In this document: piece after piece, positions 46,144-53,283 of the stretch
Layout of the letters: each line of letters begins with the position of its first letter
How positions within the stretch are numbered: the first letter of the stretch is position 1
Assembly: GCA_943330745.2 (NCBI GenBank)
Contig: CALQIX020000001.1
Span: forward strand, 62,001 to 126,000
Direction: 5' to 3'
DNA: 64,000 nucleotides
Origin: Lishizhenia tianjinensis
Lineage (GTDB): Bacteria; Bacteroidota; Bacteroidia; Flavobacteriales_D; Crocinitomicaceae
Notes under the pieces: generated by a model
What the model saw: only the letters and a program-made list of their open reading frames with translations
The model's database searches: none
Told to the model about the DNA's origin: nothing
Translations under genes and position numbers: made by a program

Positions 46144-47379
46144 TTATTCAAATTCAGATCGTAAAATTCGAATTACTTCTTCAACCGTTTCATGCTCTAA
46201 ATCCGTTCGTTGAACAAGATCCTCAACACCCATTTCAATCACTGATTTAGCTGTATCACAACCAATTGCCTTCAATTCGTCTAAAATCCAGCTATCAATT
46301 TCATCAGCAAACTCTTCTAAATCAACATCTTCAATATCCACCTCACCATCTCGATAAACATCTAATTCATATCCGCTTAATCTACCAGCTAATTTAATAT
46401 TATTCCCCCCTTTTCCAATAGCCAACGAAACTTGATCTGGCTTTAAGAAAACTTTGGCTCGTTTATCACTTTCGTTTAATTCGATTGAAGTAATTTTTGC
46501 TGGAGATAATGCACGTTGAATCAATAATTGAACGTTCGTTGTAAAGTTGATTACGTCGATGTTTTCATTTCTTAATTCACGAACAATCCCATGAATTCTT
46601 GAGCCCTTCATTCCCACACAAGCACCAACTGGGTCTACACGATCATCATAAGACTCAACGGCAACTTTTGCGCGCTCCCCTGGTTCTCGAACAATTCGTT
46701 TAATCGTAATCAATCCGTCAAATACCTCAGGAACTTCCAACTCAAATAAACGCTCCAAAAATTCAGGTGCCGTTCTGGACAATATAATTACTGGCGTTGA
46801 ATTTCGCATATCCACCTTAGCAACAACAGCACGAACACCTTCTCCTTTTTTGAAATAATCAGATGGAATTTGTTCAGATTTAGGTAAAATTAATTCATTT
46901 CCTTCATCATCCAAAACTAAGATTTCTTTTTTCCATACTTGATAAACTTCACCGGTGATAATTTCACCAACACGCTCTTTGTATGCTTTATAAAGACTAT
47001 CTTTCTCTAATTCCATGATACGAGAAATTAAATTTTGACGAAGGGAAAGAATACTTCTTCTTCCAAAATCAGCAAATTTAAATTCTTCCGTTACCTCTTC
47101 TCCGATTTCAAAATCAGGCTCAATTTTTATAGCATCTGAGTAAGCCATTTCCGTGTTTGGATCTTCCACCTCTCCATCATCAACAATTTCTTTATTCAAG
47201 AAAATTTGCACATCTCCTTTATCGATATTTACAATAATATCAATATGTTTATCCGTGTTAAATTTCTTTTTAAACATAGAACGAAAAACATCCTCAAGGA
47301 CATGTTGCATCGTCTGTTTATCAATATTCTTTGATTCTTTAAACTCTAAAAACGAGTCGGTCAATTCAGCATTATTCAT
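46144..47379 (-). CDS. nusA: Transcription termination/antitermination factor NusA
   Basis: 411 residues. N-terminal RNA-polymerase-binding domain (~1-125), S1 domain (GEIITGEVYQVWKKEILVL), and two KH domains containing GACVGMKGSRIHGIVREL and VSLAIGKGGNNIKLAGRLSG. A short acidic C-terminus follows. NusA modulates pausing, termination and antitermination. It lies 11 bases after rimP. A terminator-like hairpin in the operon leader (47873-47899) offers a route for autoregulation. Confidence 0.97.
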   Translation of the reverse strand: MNNAELTDSFLEFKESKNIDKQTMQHVLEDVFRSMFKKKFNTDKHIDIIVNIDKGDVQIFLNKEIVDDGEVEDPNTEMAYSDAIKIEPDFEIGEEVTEEFKFADFGRRSILSLRQNLISRIMELEKDSLYKAYKERVGEIITGEVYQVWKKEILVLDDEGNELILPKSEQIPSDYFKKGEGVRAVVAKVDMRNSTPVIILSRTAPEFLERLFELEVPEVFDGLITIKRIVREPGERAKVAVESYDDRVDPVGACVGMKGSRIHGIVRELRNENIDVINFTTNVQLLIQRALSPAKITSIELNESDKRAKVFLKPDQVSLAIGKGGNNIKLAGRLSGYELDVYRDGEVDIEDVDLEEFADEIDSWILDELKAIGCDTAKSVIEMGVEDLVQRTDLEHETVEEVIRILRSEFE

Positions 47380-47390
47380 AGCATCTAACG

Positions 47391-47867
47391 TTAATTGAAT
47401 GAAATTACAATTTTTGTTTCTTTTATTTGATTAAATGGAAGCACAAATTCTTCCGTTAATGTTTCTTTTTTCTTAGTCCCTTCGATTTTAACGATTTTCT
47501 CGTTTTCTAATCGAATAAAATCTTGTTCAACTTGCACAAGTTGGCCTTCAATCTTCTTTCCTTCTGTTGTAACAATCTTCACACGCTTACCTTGGTGTTT
47601 TTTATATTGATTCCAATGAATCAAGGGTCGATCTAATCCCGCAGAGGAAACATTTAATTCAAAATCTTCTTTTTCTCGATCCAAATTATGTTCAACATTC
47701 CTAGAGATAGACATGCATTCTTCTATAGAAACACGTCCTGAAATCTTATCAATAGAAACATGAATTACATTGGATGCACTGATTGTTAAATCCACCACGT
47801 AAAGATTCGCGTCCAATTCTTGGATGCGCTCATCAATGAATTTTAGTACTTTTTTCTTATCAATCAT
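47391..47867 (-). CDS. rimP: Ribosome maturation factor RimP
   Basis: 158 residues with the conserved LYVVDLTISASNVIHVSIDK, SISRNVEHNLDRE, FELNVSSAGLDRPL and KIVTTEGKKIEGQL stretches. RimP helps 30S subunit maturation. First gene of the rimP-nusA-infB operon. Its ATG follows a strong hairpin plus U tract by only six bases, which is unusual. Confidence 0.95.
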   Translation of the reverse strand: MIDKKKVLKFIDERIQELDANLYVVDLTISASNVIHVSIDKISGRVSIEECMSISRNVEHNLDREKEDFELNVSSAGLDRPLIHWNQYKKHQGKRVKIVTTEGKKIEGQLVQVEQDFIRLENEKIVKIEGTKKKETLTEEFVLPFNQIKETKIVISFN

Positions 47868-47872
47868 AGGTT

Positions 47873-47899
47873 AAAAAAAGAGGGGACTTTCGTCCCCTC
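47873..47899 (-). terminator. Intrinsic-terminator-like hairpin in the rimP-nusA-infB leader
   Basis: On the minus strand GAGGGGAC and GTCCCCTC form a perfect 8-base-pair stem (47880-47899) around a GAAA tetraloop, followed by seven U (47873-47879). It lies between the promoter at 47924-47955 and the rimP ATG (47865-47867). It may be an attenuator, or it may stop antisense transcripts coming from metB. Confidence 0.75.
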
Positions 47900-47923
47900 G
47901 TTCATTCACATTAAAATCTGTTG

Positions 47924-47955
47924 CAAATATATATCAATTCTAATGAAAAAACAAA
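47924..47955 (-). promoter_or_regulatory. Promoter for rimP-nusA-infB (TTTG -33, TAtaTTTG -7)
   Basis: On the minus strand an exact TAtaTTTG (47924-47931) is preceded, with a 20-base spacer, by TTTG (47952-47955). Predicted transcription start is near 47920, giving a ~53-base leader that contains the hairpin. Confidence 0.65.
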
Positions 47956-47990
47956 TAAAATTAGATTAATTTAGCCGTTTTACTGAAAAG

Positions 47991-48554
47991 ATGCTACTAG
48001 AATTAGGAGATAAAATTATTTCGACACAAATTTTTGAGCAAAAGTTCGTTTGTGATTTGAATGCATGCAAGGGTGCCTGTTGTATACAAGGAGATGCTGG
48101 AGCCCCATTAAGTTGGAGTGAAGTGGAAATCATTCAAGCTGATTTGGAAAAAATCAAACCATTTATGAGGGAGGAAGGAATTGAAGTTATTGAAAAAACG
48201 GATATTTTTTATTTAGATGAGGAGGAAGCACCCGTAACTTCATTAGTCAATAACCAAGAGTGTGTTTTTGTACAATTCGAGAATGGGATCGCAAAATGTT
48301 CCATAGAGGAGGCAAACAAACAGGGAGCTACGACATTTAAAAAACCCATTTCTTGTCACTTGTATCCCATTCGATTGAAAAAGTTTAATGATTACACTGC
48401 CATTAACTACGAACAATGGGATATTTGTAGTCCCGCCTGTGCTTGTGGTGAATCACTAAATGTACCCGTTTATAAATTCCTCAAGGAACCATTAATCAGA
48501 GCTTTTGGAGCTGATTTTTATACGGAATTGGAAAACGTAAGCAAGGAACTTTAA
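47991..48554 (+). CDS. DUF3109 family cysteine-rich protein
   Basis: 187 residues, no signal peptide. Cysteine groups are CDLNACKGACC (~21-31), NQECVFV, CSIEEA, SCHLYPIRL and CSPACACGE, an arrangement like zinc/iron-chelating YkgJ-type domains. The family is common in Bacteroidota but its role is unknown; metal or Fe-S binding is likely from the cysteines. It is divergent from rimP and its stop overlaps the metB stop by 4 bases. Confidence 0.85.
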   Translation: MLLELGDKIISTQIFEQKFVCDLNACKGACCIQGDAGAPLSWSEVEIIQADLEKIKPFMREEGIEVIEKTDIFYLDEEEAPVTSLVNNQECVFVQFENGIAKCSIEEANKQGATTFKKPISCHLYPIRLKKFNDYTAINYEQWDICSPACACGESLNVPVYKFLKEPLIRAFGADFYTELENVSKEL

Positions 48555-49690
48555 TTCAGCGCAACTTGCAAATCTGCGATTAAATCATCAGCATCCTCAA
48601 CCCCAACACTCAATCTAATTAATGAGTCAACCACACCGCTTTTTTCTCTGATTTCTTTTGGTATTGATGCATGTGTCATTGTTGCAGGATGTCCAATTAA
48701 AGACTCCACGCCTCCCAATGATTCAGCCAAAGCAAAAAGATGAACTTTTTTTACAATATCTAAGGCATCCTCCAATTTATTTCCTTTGAGTGTAAATGAA
48801 ATCATACCACCAAAACCTCTCATTTGTTTTTTTGCGACATCGTGATTCGGATGAGATTCAAAACCAGGCCAGTAAACCTTATCTATTTTTGCATGGTTTT
48901 TAAGGAAATGAGCTATCTTTTCTCCATTTTCACAATGCCTTTGCATACGTAGGTGTAAGGTTTTAATTCCACGCAAAACGAGAAAAGAATCCATTGGACC
49001 AGTTACAGCACCCGATGAATTCTGAATGCGATACATCTCTTTAGCCACTTCCTTATTGGATGTAACAAGTGCACCCATAACAACATCCGAATGTCCTCCC
49101 AAATATTTTGTCACTGAATGCATAACAATATCCGCCCCCAAATCTAAAGGTGTTTGCAAATAAGGAGTGGCAAACGTATTATCAACACACAACAACGCAC
49201 CTGCTTTTTTAGAGATTCTCGACATCGCCTCAATATCCACGATATTCATCATTGGATTTGTTGGGGTTTCTACCCAGATAATTTTAGTGTTTTCATTTAC
49301 ATGCGCCTCTACTTCTAATGTATTTTGCATGTCAACAAAATGAAATTTAATACCATATTTTTCAAAAATGGTTTTGAAAATTCGGTACGAACCACCATAT
49401 AAATCGTTGGTTGATATCACTTCATCCCCTGGATTTAACATTTTTATGACGCAATCAATGGCAGCTAGTCCTGATCCAAAACAAGCACCAAATTTTCCAT
49501 TTTCTATGGCTGCAATATTTTGTTCCAATGCATGCCTCGTTGGGTTCAACGTACGCGAATATTCATACCCTTTATGGTTACCAACCCCATCTTGTACATA
49601 AGTCGATGTTTGATATATTGGAGTCATTATCGCTCCGGTAGCAGGATCAGGTTGAACTCCCGCATGAATGGCTTTGGTTGCAAATTTCAT
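48551..49690 (-). CDS. Cystathionine gamma-synthase / gamma-lyase family enzyme (PLP)
   Basis: 379 residues from ATG 49690 (MKFATKAIHAGVQPDP). The Cys/Met-metabolism PLP fold is clear: TPIYQTSTYVQ, YEYSRTLNPTRHALE, the PLP phosphate region GSGLAAI, and PLP lysine in MHSVTKYLGGHSD, then SLGGVESLIGHPATMTHAS. It works in transsulfuration between homoserine/cysteine and cystathionine; synthase and lyase cannot be separated by eye. The longer start at 49708 is rejected because the -7 promoter box overlaps it. Confidence 0.9.
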   Translation of the reverse strand: MKFATKAIHAGVQPDPATGAIMTPIYQTSTYVQDGVGNHKGYEYSRTLNPTRHALEQNIAAIENGKFGACFGSGLAAIDCVIKMLNPGDEVISTNDLYGGSYRIFKTIFEKYGIKFHFVDMQNTLEVEAHVNENTKIIWVETPTNPMMNIVDIEAMSRISKKAGALLCVDNTFATPYLQTPLDLGADIVMHSVTKYLGGHSDVVMGALVTSNKEVAKEMYRIQNSSGAVTGPMDSFLVLRGIKTLHLRMQRHCENGEKIAHFLKNHAKIDKVYWPGFESHPNHDVAKKQMRGFGGMISFTLKGNKLEDALDIVKKVHLFALAESLGGVESLIGHPATMTHASIPKEIREKSGVVDSLIRLSVGVEDADDLIADLQVALN

Positions 49691-49705
49691 TGAACAAATT
49701 TTTGA

Positions 49706-49738
49706 CAAAAGTAAAATTTCTTTTAAGTCAATTGCAAA
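49706..49738 (-). promoter_or_regulatory. Promoter for the cystathionine gamma-synthase/lyase gene
   Basis: On the minus strand an exact TActTTTG (49706-49713) follows TTTG (49735-49738) by 21 bases. Transcription would start near 49702, 12 bases before ATG 49690, which decides between the two possible starts. Confidence 0.6.
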
Positions 49739-49775
49739 TTATTTTGTAAATTCAGTATGGAAATAAAACAAACGC

Positions 49776-50135
49776 ATGGAAAAGAATGAACTTGGCTCGT
49801 GGGGAGAGGATTATGCCTGTAGGTATTTAAATGAAAATGGTTTTACTGTATTGAGTCGAAATTTTCGATTCAAAAAATATGAAATCGATATTGTTGCAAA
49901 AAAGGACAATGAAATTGTTATTATCGAGGTTAAAACAAGACAAACAGCTGAAATTGGTGAGCCCTGGCGCGCTGTAACTCGAGCAAAACAAAAACAAATC
50001 ATTCATGTTGCGGATTATTATGTCAAACAAAACACCATTTCATTAAATACACGTTTTGACATAATTTCAATCGTTCACAACTCCTACAGAACTGAATTAG
50101 AGCATATCACTCATGCGTTTTACCCTAGTTGGTAA
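49776..50135 (+). CDS. yraN: YraN/UPF0102 family endonuclease-like protein
   Basis: 119 residues. GSWGEDYACRYLNENGF, YEIDIVAKKDNEIVIIEVKTR (the D...ExK nuclease-fold core) and the late YRTELEHITHAF segment define the family. The fold belongs to the restriction endonuclease-like (Holliday-junction-resolvase-related) superfamily; the biological role is unproven. The gene is followed by a promoter whose -33 element overlaps its stop codon. Confidence 0.9.
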   Translation: MEKNELGSWGEDYACRYLNENGFTVLSRNFRFKKYEIDIVAKKDNEIVIIEVKTRQTAEIGEPWRAVTRAKQKQIIHVADYYVKQNTISLNTRFDIISIVHNSYRTELEHITHAFYPSW

Positions 50136-50158
50136 GTCCACACTTTTCGCTATCTTTG
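50129..50158 (+). promoter_or_regulatory. Promoter for the 50186 secreted protein (TTG -33, TAtcTTTG -7)
   Basis: TTG at 50129-50131 and an exact TAtcTTTG at 50151-50158 with a 19-base spacer. The -33 element overlaps the yraN stop codon region. Confidence 0.65.
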
Positions 50159-50185
50159 CAAAACTCAACAAAAAAACCATAAATC

Positions 50186-50728
50186 ATGAAATTCACTCTT
50201 TTTCTTTCAGTTCTATTTATCACTTCCCTTGGATTTGGCCAATATGAAGTAAATTATGAAAATATCGGTAGTTTAAAACTAGGAGCAACGGTTGCTGAAG
50301 TTTCCAAACTATGTGGAAAAACACTGACGATTCCGGCAGATGAATTCAGTGTAGAATTTGACATTACTATTTCTGGATCTGAATATCACATTACTTTTCA
50401 GGAGGAAGAGGTAGAGAAAGTTAAATCAATGTCCTTGCACCGTATTTCTGTTAAAGACCCAAAATTCAAAACGAAAGAAGGCGCCAAAATAGGGATGACA
50501 AAATCTGAATTACTTAATTTATACAAGGATTTCTATAGTTTTGAAATGACTCGTTTTCTAGATACCGAAAATTTTGATTACCCAACAAATAAATTAATGT
50601 TCGTAATCGATAAAAAAAATAACAACGCAACAATTGATTTTGAAGATTTTTCTGAATTTCGAATTTTGTTTTTAATTGTCGACAATGTTGTTAAAGAAAT
50701 TCAAATTTTGGATGGATTTTTCATCTAA
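50186..50728 (+). CDS. Exported protein of unknown function
   Basis: 180 residues. A signal peptide ends near SLGFGQ. The mature protein contains two similar stretches, SLKLGATVAEVSKLCGK and GAKIGMTKSELLNLYKD, both of the form 'G(A/M)(T)xxE(V/L)xxL', an internal repeat seen in BLIP-like or SmpA/OmlA-type domains. No known function is recognised. It has its own promoter and is followed 19 bases later by a pseudouridine synthase gene. Confidence 0.75.
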   Translation: MKFTLFLSVLFITSLGFGQYEVNYENIGSLKLGATVAEVSKLCGKTLTIPADEFSVEFDITISGSEYHITFQEEEVEKVKSMSLHRISVKDPKFKTKEGAKIGMTKSELLNLYKDFYSFEMTRFLDTENFDYPTNKLMFVIDKKNNNATIDFEDFSEFRILFLIVDNVVKEIQILDGFFI

Positions 50729-50747
50729 CTAATTTCCAAATACAAAA

Positions 50748-51698
50748 ATGATCAGACGCAAAACAGATTCGCAGAAAAAAACTACGGCATCCGGCACTAA
50801 AAAACCGGATTTCAAAAAACCAACGACTTCTGCGAAAAAAGATAGTACCGGAGAGAGAAATGTGAAAACTTCTTCTTCGAAAAAAGATAGTTCCGGAGAG
50901 AAAAATGTAAATGCGCGTGACAAGCGAAAGTACATTGAATTTAAACAACGTGTTAAAAAAGGCGACCCTCTCCCCTCCTTTAATGAAGATGCCATTCGGT
51001 TAAATAAATACTTGTCCAATGCTGGAGTGTGTTCTCGAAGAGAGGCAGATGTACTGATCCAAACGGGTGTTGTTACTGTAAATGGAGAAATAATCACTGA
51101 ATTAGGTTATAAAATAAAACCAGAGGATGCAGTTCAATATGACGGAGAAACAATCAATGCCGAAAAAAAACGATACGTTTTATTGAATAAGCCAAAAGGA
51201 TTCATCACCACCATGGACGATCCAAGAGGTAGAAAAACAGTCATGTCTTTGGTTAAAAAAGCATGTAGGGAACGTGTATACCCTGTAGGTCGATTGGATA
51301 GAGAAACAACTGGTTTACTTTTGTTTACCAATGATGGTGACATGGCTAAAAAACTAACTCATCCGCGTTACAATGCTTCCAAGATCTATCATGTCGAAAC
51401 GGACAAACCAATTAAAAAAGAAGATTTAGAGAAACTGGTTTCAGGAGTTGTACTAGAAGATGGAAAAACCAATTGTGATAAAGCTAGCTTTATTGAAGGG
51501 GCAACTGAATATGAAGCTGGAGTTGAATTACACTCAGGAAAAAACCGGGTTGTTCGACGTTTATTTGAGGCGATTGGATACAAAGTGATCAAATTAGATC
51601 GCGTTCAATTTTCTGGATTAACTAAAAAAGACTTGCCTCGTGGAATGTATCGTCACCTAACCGAACAAGAAGTTGCATTTTTGAAAATGTCCTCATGA
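50748..51698 (+). CDS. rRNA pseudouridine synthase (RsuA/RluB family)
   Basis: 316 residues. An unusual Lys/Ser/Thr-rich N-terminal tail (~1-65) contains a tandem repeat; then an S4 domain (IRLNKYLSNAGVCSRREAD...VTVNGEI) and the synthase domain with YPVGRLDRETTGLLLFTNDGD (catalytic Asp) and GKNRVVRRLFEAIGYKV. It converts uridine to pseudouridine in rRNA; RluB (23S) or RsuA (16S) cannot be separated by eye, though S4 plus length favour RluB-like. Stop overlaps the next start (ATGA). Confidence 0.93.
   Translation: MIRRKTDSQKKTTASGTKKPDFKKPTTSAKKDSTGERNVKTSSSKKDSSGEKNVNARDKRKYIEFKQRVKKGDPLPSFNEDAIRLNKYLSNAGVCSRREADVLIQTGVVTVNGEIITELGYKIKPEDAVQYDGETINAEKKRYVLLNKPKGFITTMDDPRGRKTVMSLVKKACRERVYPVGRLDRETTGLLLFTNDGDMAKKLTHPRYNASKIYHVETDKPIKKEDLEKLVSGVVLEDGKTNCDKASFIEGATEYEAGVELHSGKNRVVRRLFEAIGYKVIKLDRVQFSGLTKKDLPRGMYRHLTEQEVAFLKMSS
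50834..50908 (+). repeat. Tandem 45-bp repeat in the pseudouridine synthase N-terminal tail
   Basis: Two near-identical 30-base units (50834-50863 and 50879-50908) offset by 45 bases encode KKDSTGERNV and KKDSSGEKNV. The period is a multiple of three, so copy change would keep the frame. Confidence 0.8.
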
Positions 51699-52396
51699 AA
51701 ATAATAGGCTTTGTTCTTTTTGTACTCTTAATCGCATCTTGCGGAGAAAGTTCCAAGAAAAAACAGGAATTAAAATCGGTGCATCCCTATATCAATTATT
51801 TTTACCCATACGATAGTGTTCCTCGAATTTACTGTTACAGAAATATTGCCAATGGTCTTGATGAAGAATTCCACCGTATTTATGGCATCAAGGATTCAAA
51901 GGGTCATCACATTGTTGTTGAAAAATATGCATCTACCGGTAGAATAATCGAGGCATTCAATTATAATTACGACTCGTTAAATGTAATTGATCACATGGTT
52001 GTCAATAGAAATAACCTAAAAACACAAGCTGTTTTAGTAAAAACCAAACTTTTTCCATTTTCTGATACTGAACAAACCTGGTTTGCTTCAAAATACGCTG
52101 GTCACCTTGATTCAACATTGATTTTAGATGAATTAAAGCGTAAAGTTCAGAAGAAAAATGTGGATTACCTGGTGATGGATGAAGAAAAACGTAAGGCGAT
52201 TTACTTTTCTGATTTTAGGAGATTAACCATGATTAATATTTTTTCTAAAAAAGAAACTAGCCTTAATACTGAGGGATTTTCAATTTTTGCCGAAGGGTTT
52301 GGATTAGTTGAATTTTATTCCAAGAATAAAATTGCGCATTACAAACTTGAAAAGGTCTTAACACAAAAGGAATGGAAAGAATTTTTGCACCGATAA
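51695..52396 (+). CDS. Lipoprotein of unknown function
   Basis: 233 residues. The signal and lipobox are FVLLIASCGES. The mature part is rich in Lys, Asp and aromatic residues with HPYINYFYPYDSVPRIYCYRN near the N-terminus; no known domain is recognised. It is coupled upstream to the pseudouridine synthase (ATGA overlap) and overlaps the next gene by 25 bases. Confidence 0.8.
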   Translation: MKIIGFVLFVLLIASCGESSKKKQELKSVHPYINYFYPYDSVPRIYCYRNIANGLDEEFHRIYGIKDSKGHHIVVEKYASTGRIIEAFNYNYDSLNVIDHMVVNRNNLKTQAVLVKTKLFPFSDTEQTWFASKYAGHLDSTLILDELKRKVQKKNVDYLVMDEEKRKAIYFSDFRRLTMINIFSKKETSLNTEGFSIFAEGFGLVEFYSKNKIAHYKLEKVLTQKEWKEFLHR

Positions 52397-53280
52397 ACAA
52401 ATTTATATTGTTTGTGTTTTTTGCTGGAATCATTGCCAATTCAGGGTTTTCACAACGCAATTACAAAAGCAACTATAAAAAAAAGGCGAAAAATTCGATG
52501 GCAGAAGGAACCGCTTTTGTTTCCTGGGGCTACAACCGATCTGCCTACACAAAAAGCAATATTAATTTTGTTGGAACTGGTTATAATTTCACTTTAAGCG
52601 GGGTAAAAGCAGTTGACAGACCAAGCACGAAAATCAGTGAATATGTTAGCCCAGATAAATTTACGGTTCCACAGTTCAATTTTAGGATCGGTTATAATTT
52701 TGCCAATTACTGGAATCTTTCGATTGGTTATGACCATTTGAAATATGTGATGGTACATGGTCAAGAATATTTACTCGATGGTAAAATTAATTCCGGTGTT
52801 GACCCAAATTGGTCAGGGAGTTACGCGGATGAAATTGTGAAAACAGAAGAGACTAAATTTCATTACGAAAACACCAATGGCCAAAATTACATACGAGCGG
52901 AAATAACGCGTGTTCGAAATCTTGTCAGAAATAATCGCGACAACTTTACATTGTCTGGGTTATTAGGAGCCTCTACAGGAGTTATATTATCATTCAATGA
53001 CTTCACTTTTGGTGGCGAAAAAGATGTCCAAACCGTTTCGCTTTCTGGTCTTGGATTATCTGGTCACGGTGGACTGCGCTTTGAATTTTTTAAGCACTTC
53101 TACATTCAAACAAATGTTTCTTTGGGTGTATTGGCGCAAAACCATGTTAAAACCAGGCCAGCGGATTATAGTGCATACGCGCGACAAACAATCGGTTATG
53201 TCGAAGGAAATATGGTAGTGGGCGCATTGTTTTATATACGCCCGACTAACAGTTGTGGAAGTTGCCCTTCTTGGGATTAG
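52372..53280 (+). CDS. Outer-membrane beta-barrel-like protein of unknown function
   Basis: 302 residues. A signal peptide ends near GFSQ. Strand-like stretches such as NFRIGYNFANYWNLSIGYDHL, VSWGYNRSAYT and GGLRFEFFKHFYIQTNVSLG suggest an outer-membrane barrel. The C-terminus has an unusual NSCGSCPSW tail. ATG 52372 lies inside the lipoprotein gene, and no later start would keep the signal peptide, so the 25-base overlap appears real. It is convergent with the TonB receptor gene 3 bases away. Confidence 0.7.
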   Translation: MERIFAPINKFILFVFFAGIIANSGFSQRNYKSNYKKKAKNSMAEGTAFVSWGYNRSAYTKSNINFVGTGYNFTLSGVKAVDRPSTKISEYVSPDKFTVPQFNFRIGYNFANYWNLSIGYDHLKYVMVHGQEYLLDGKINSGVDPNWSGSYADEIVKTEETKFHYENTNGQNYIRAEITRVRNLVRNNRDNFTLSGLLGASTGVILSFNDFTFGGEKDVQTVSLSGLGLSGHGGLRFEFFKHFYIQTNVSLGVLAQNHVKTRPADYSAYARQTIGYVEGNMVVGALFYIRPTNSCGSCPSWD

Positions 53281-53283
53281 ATT

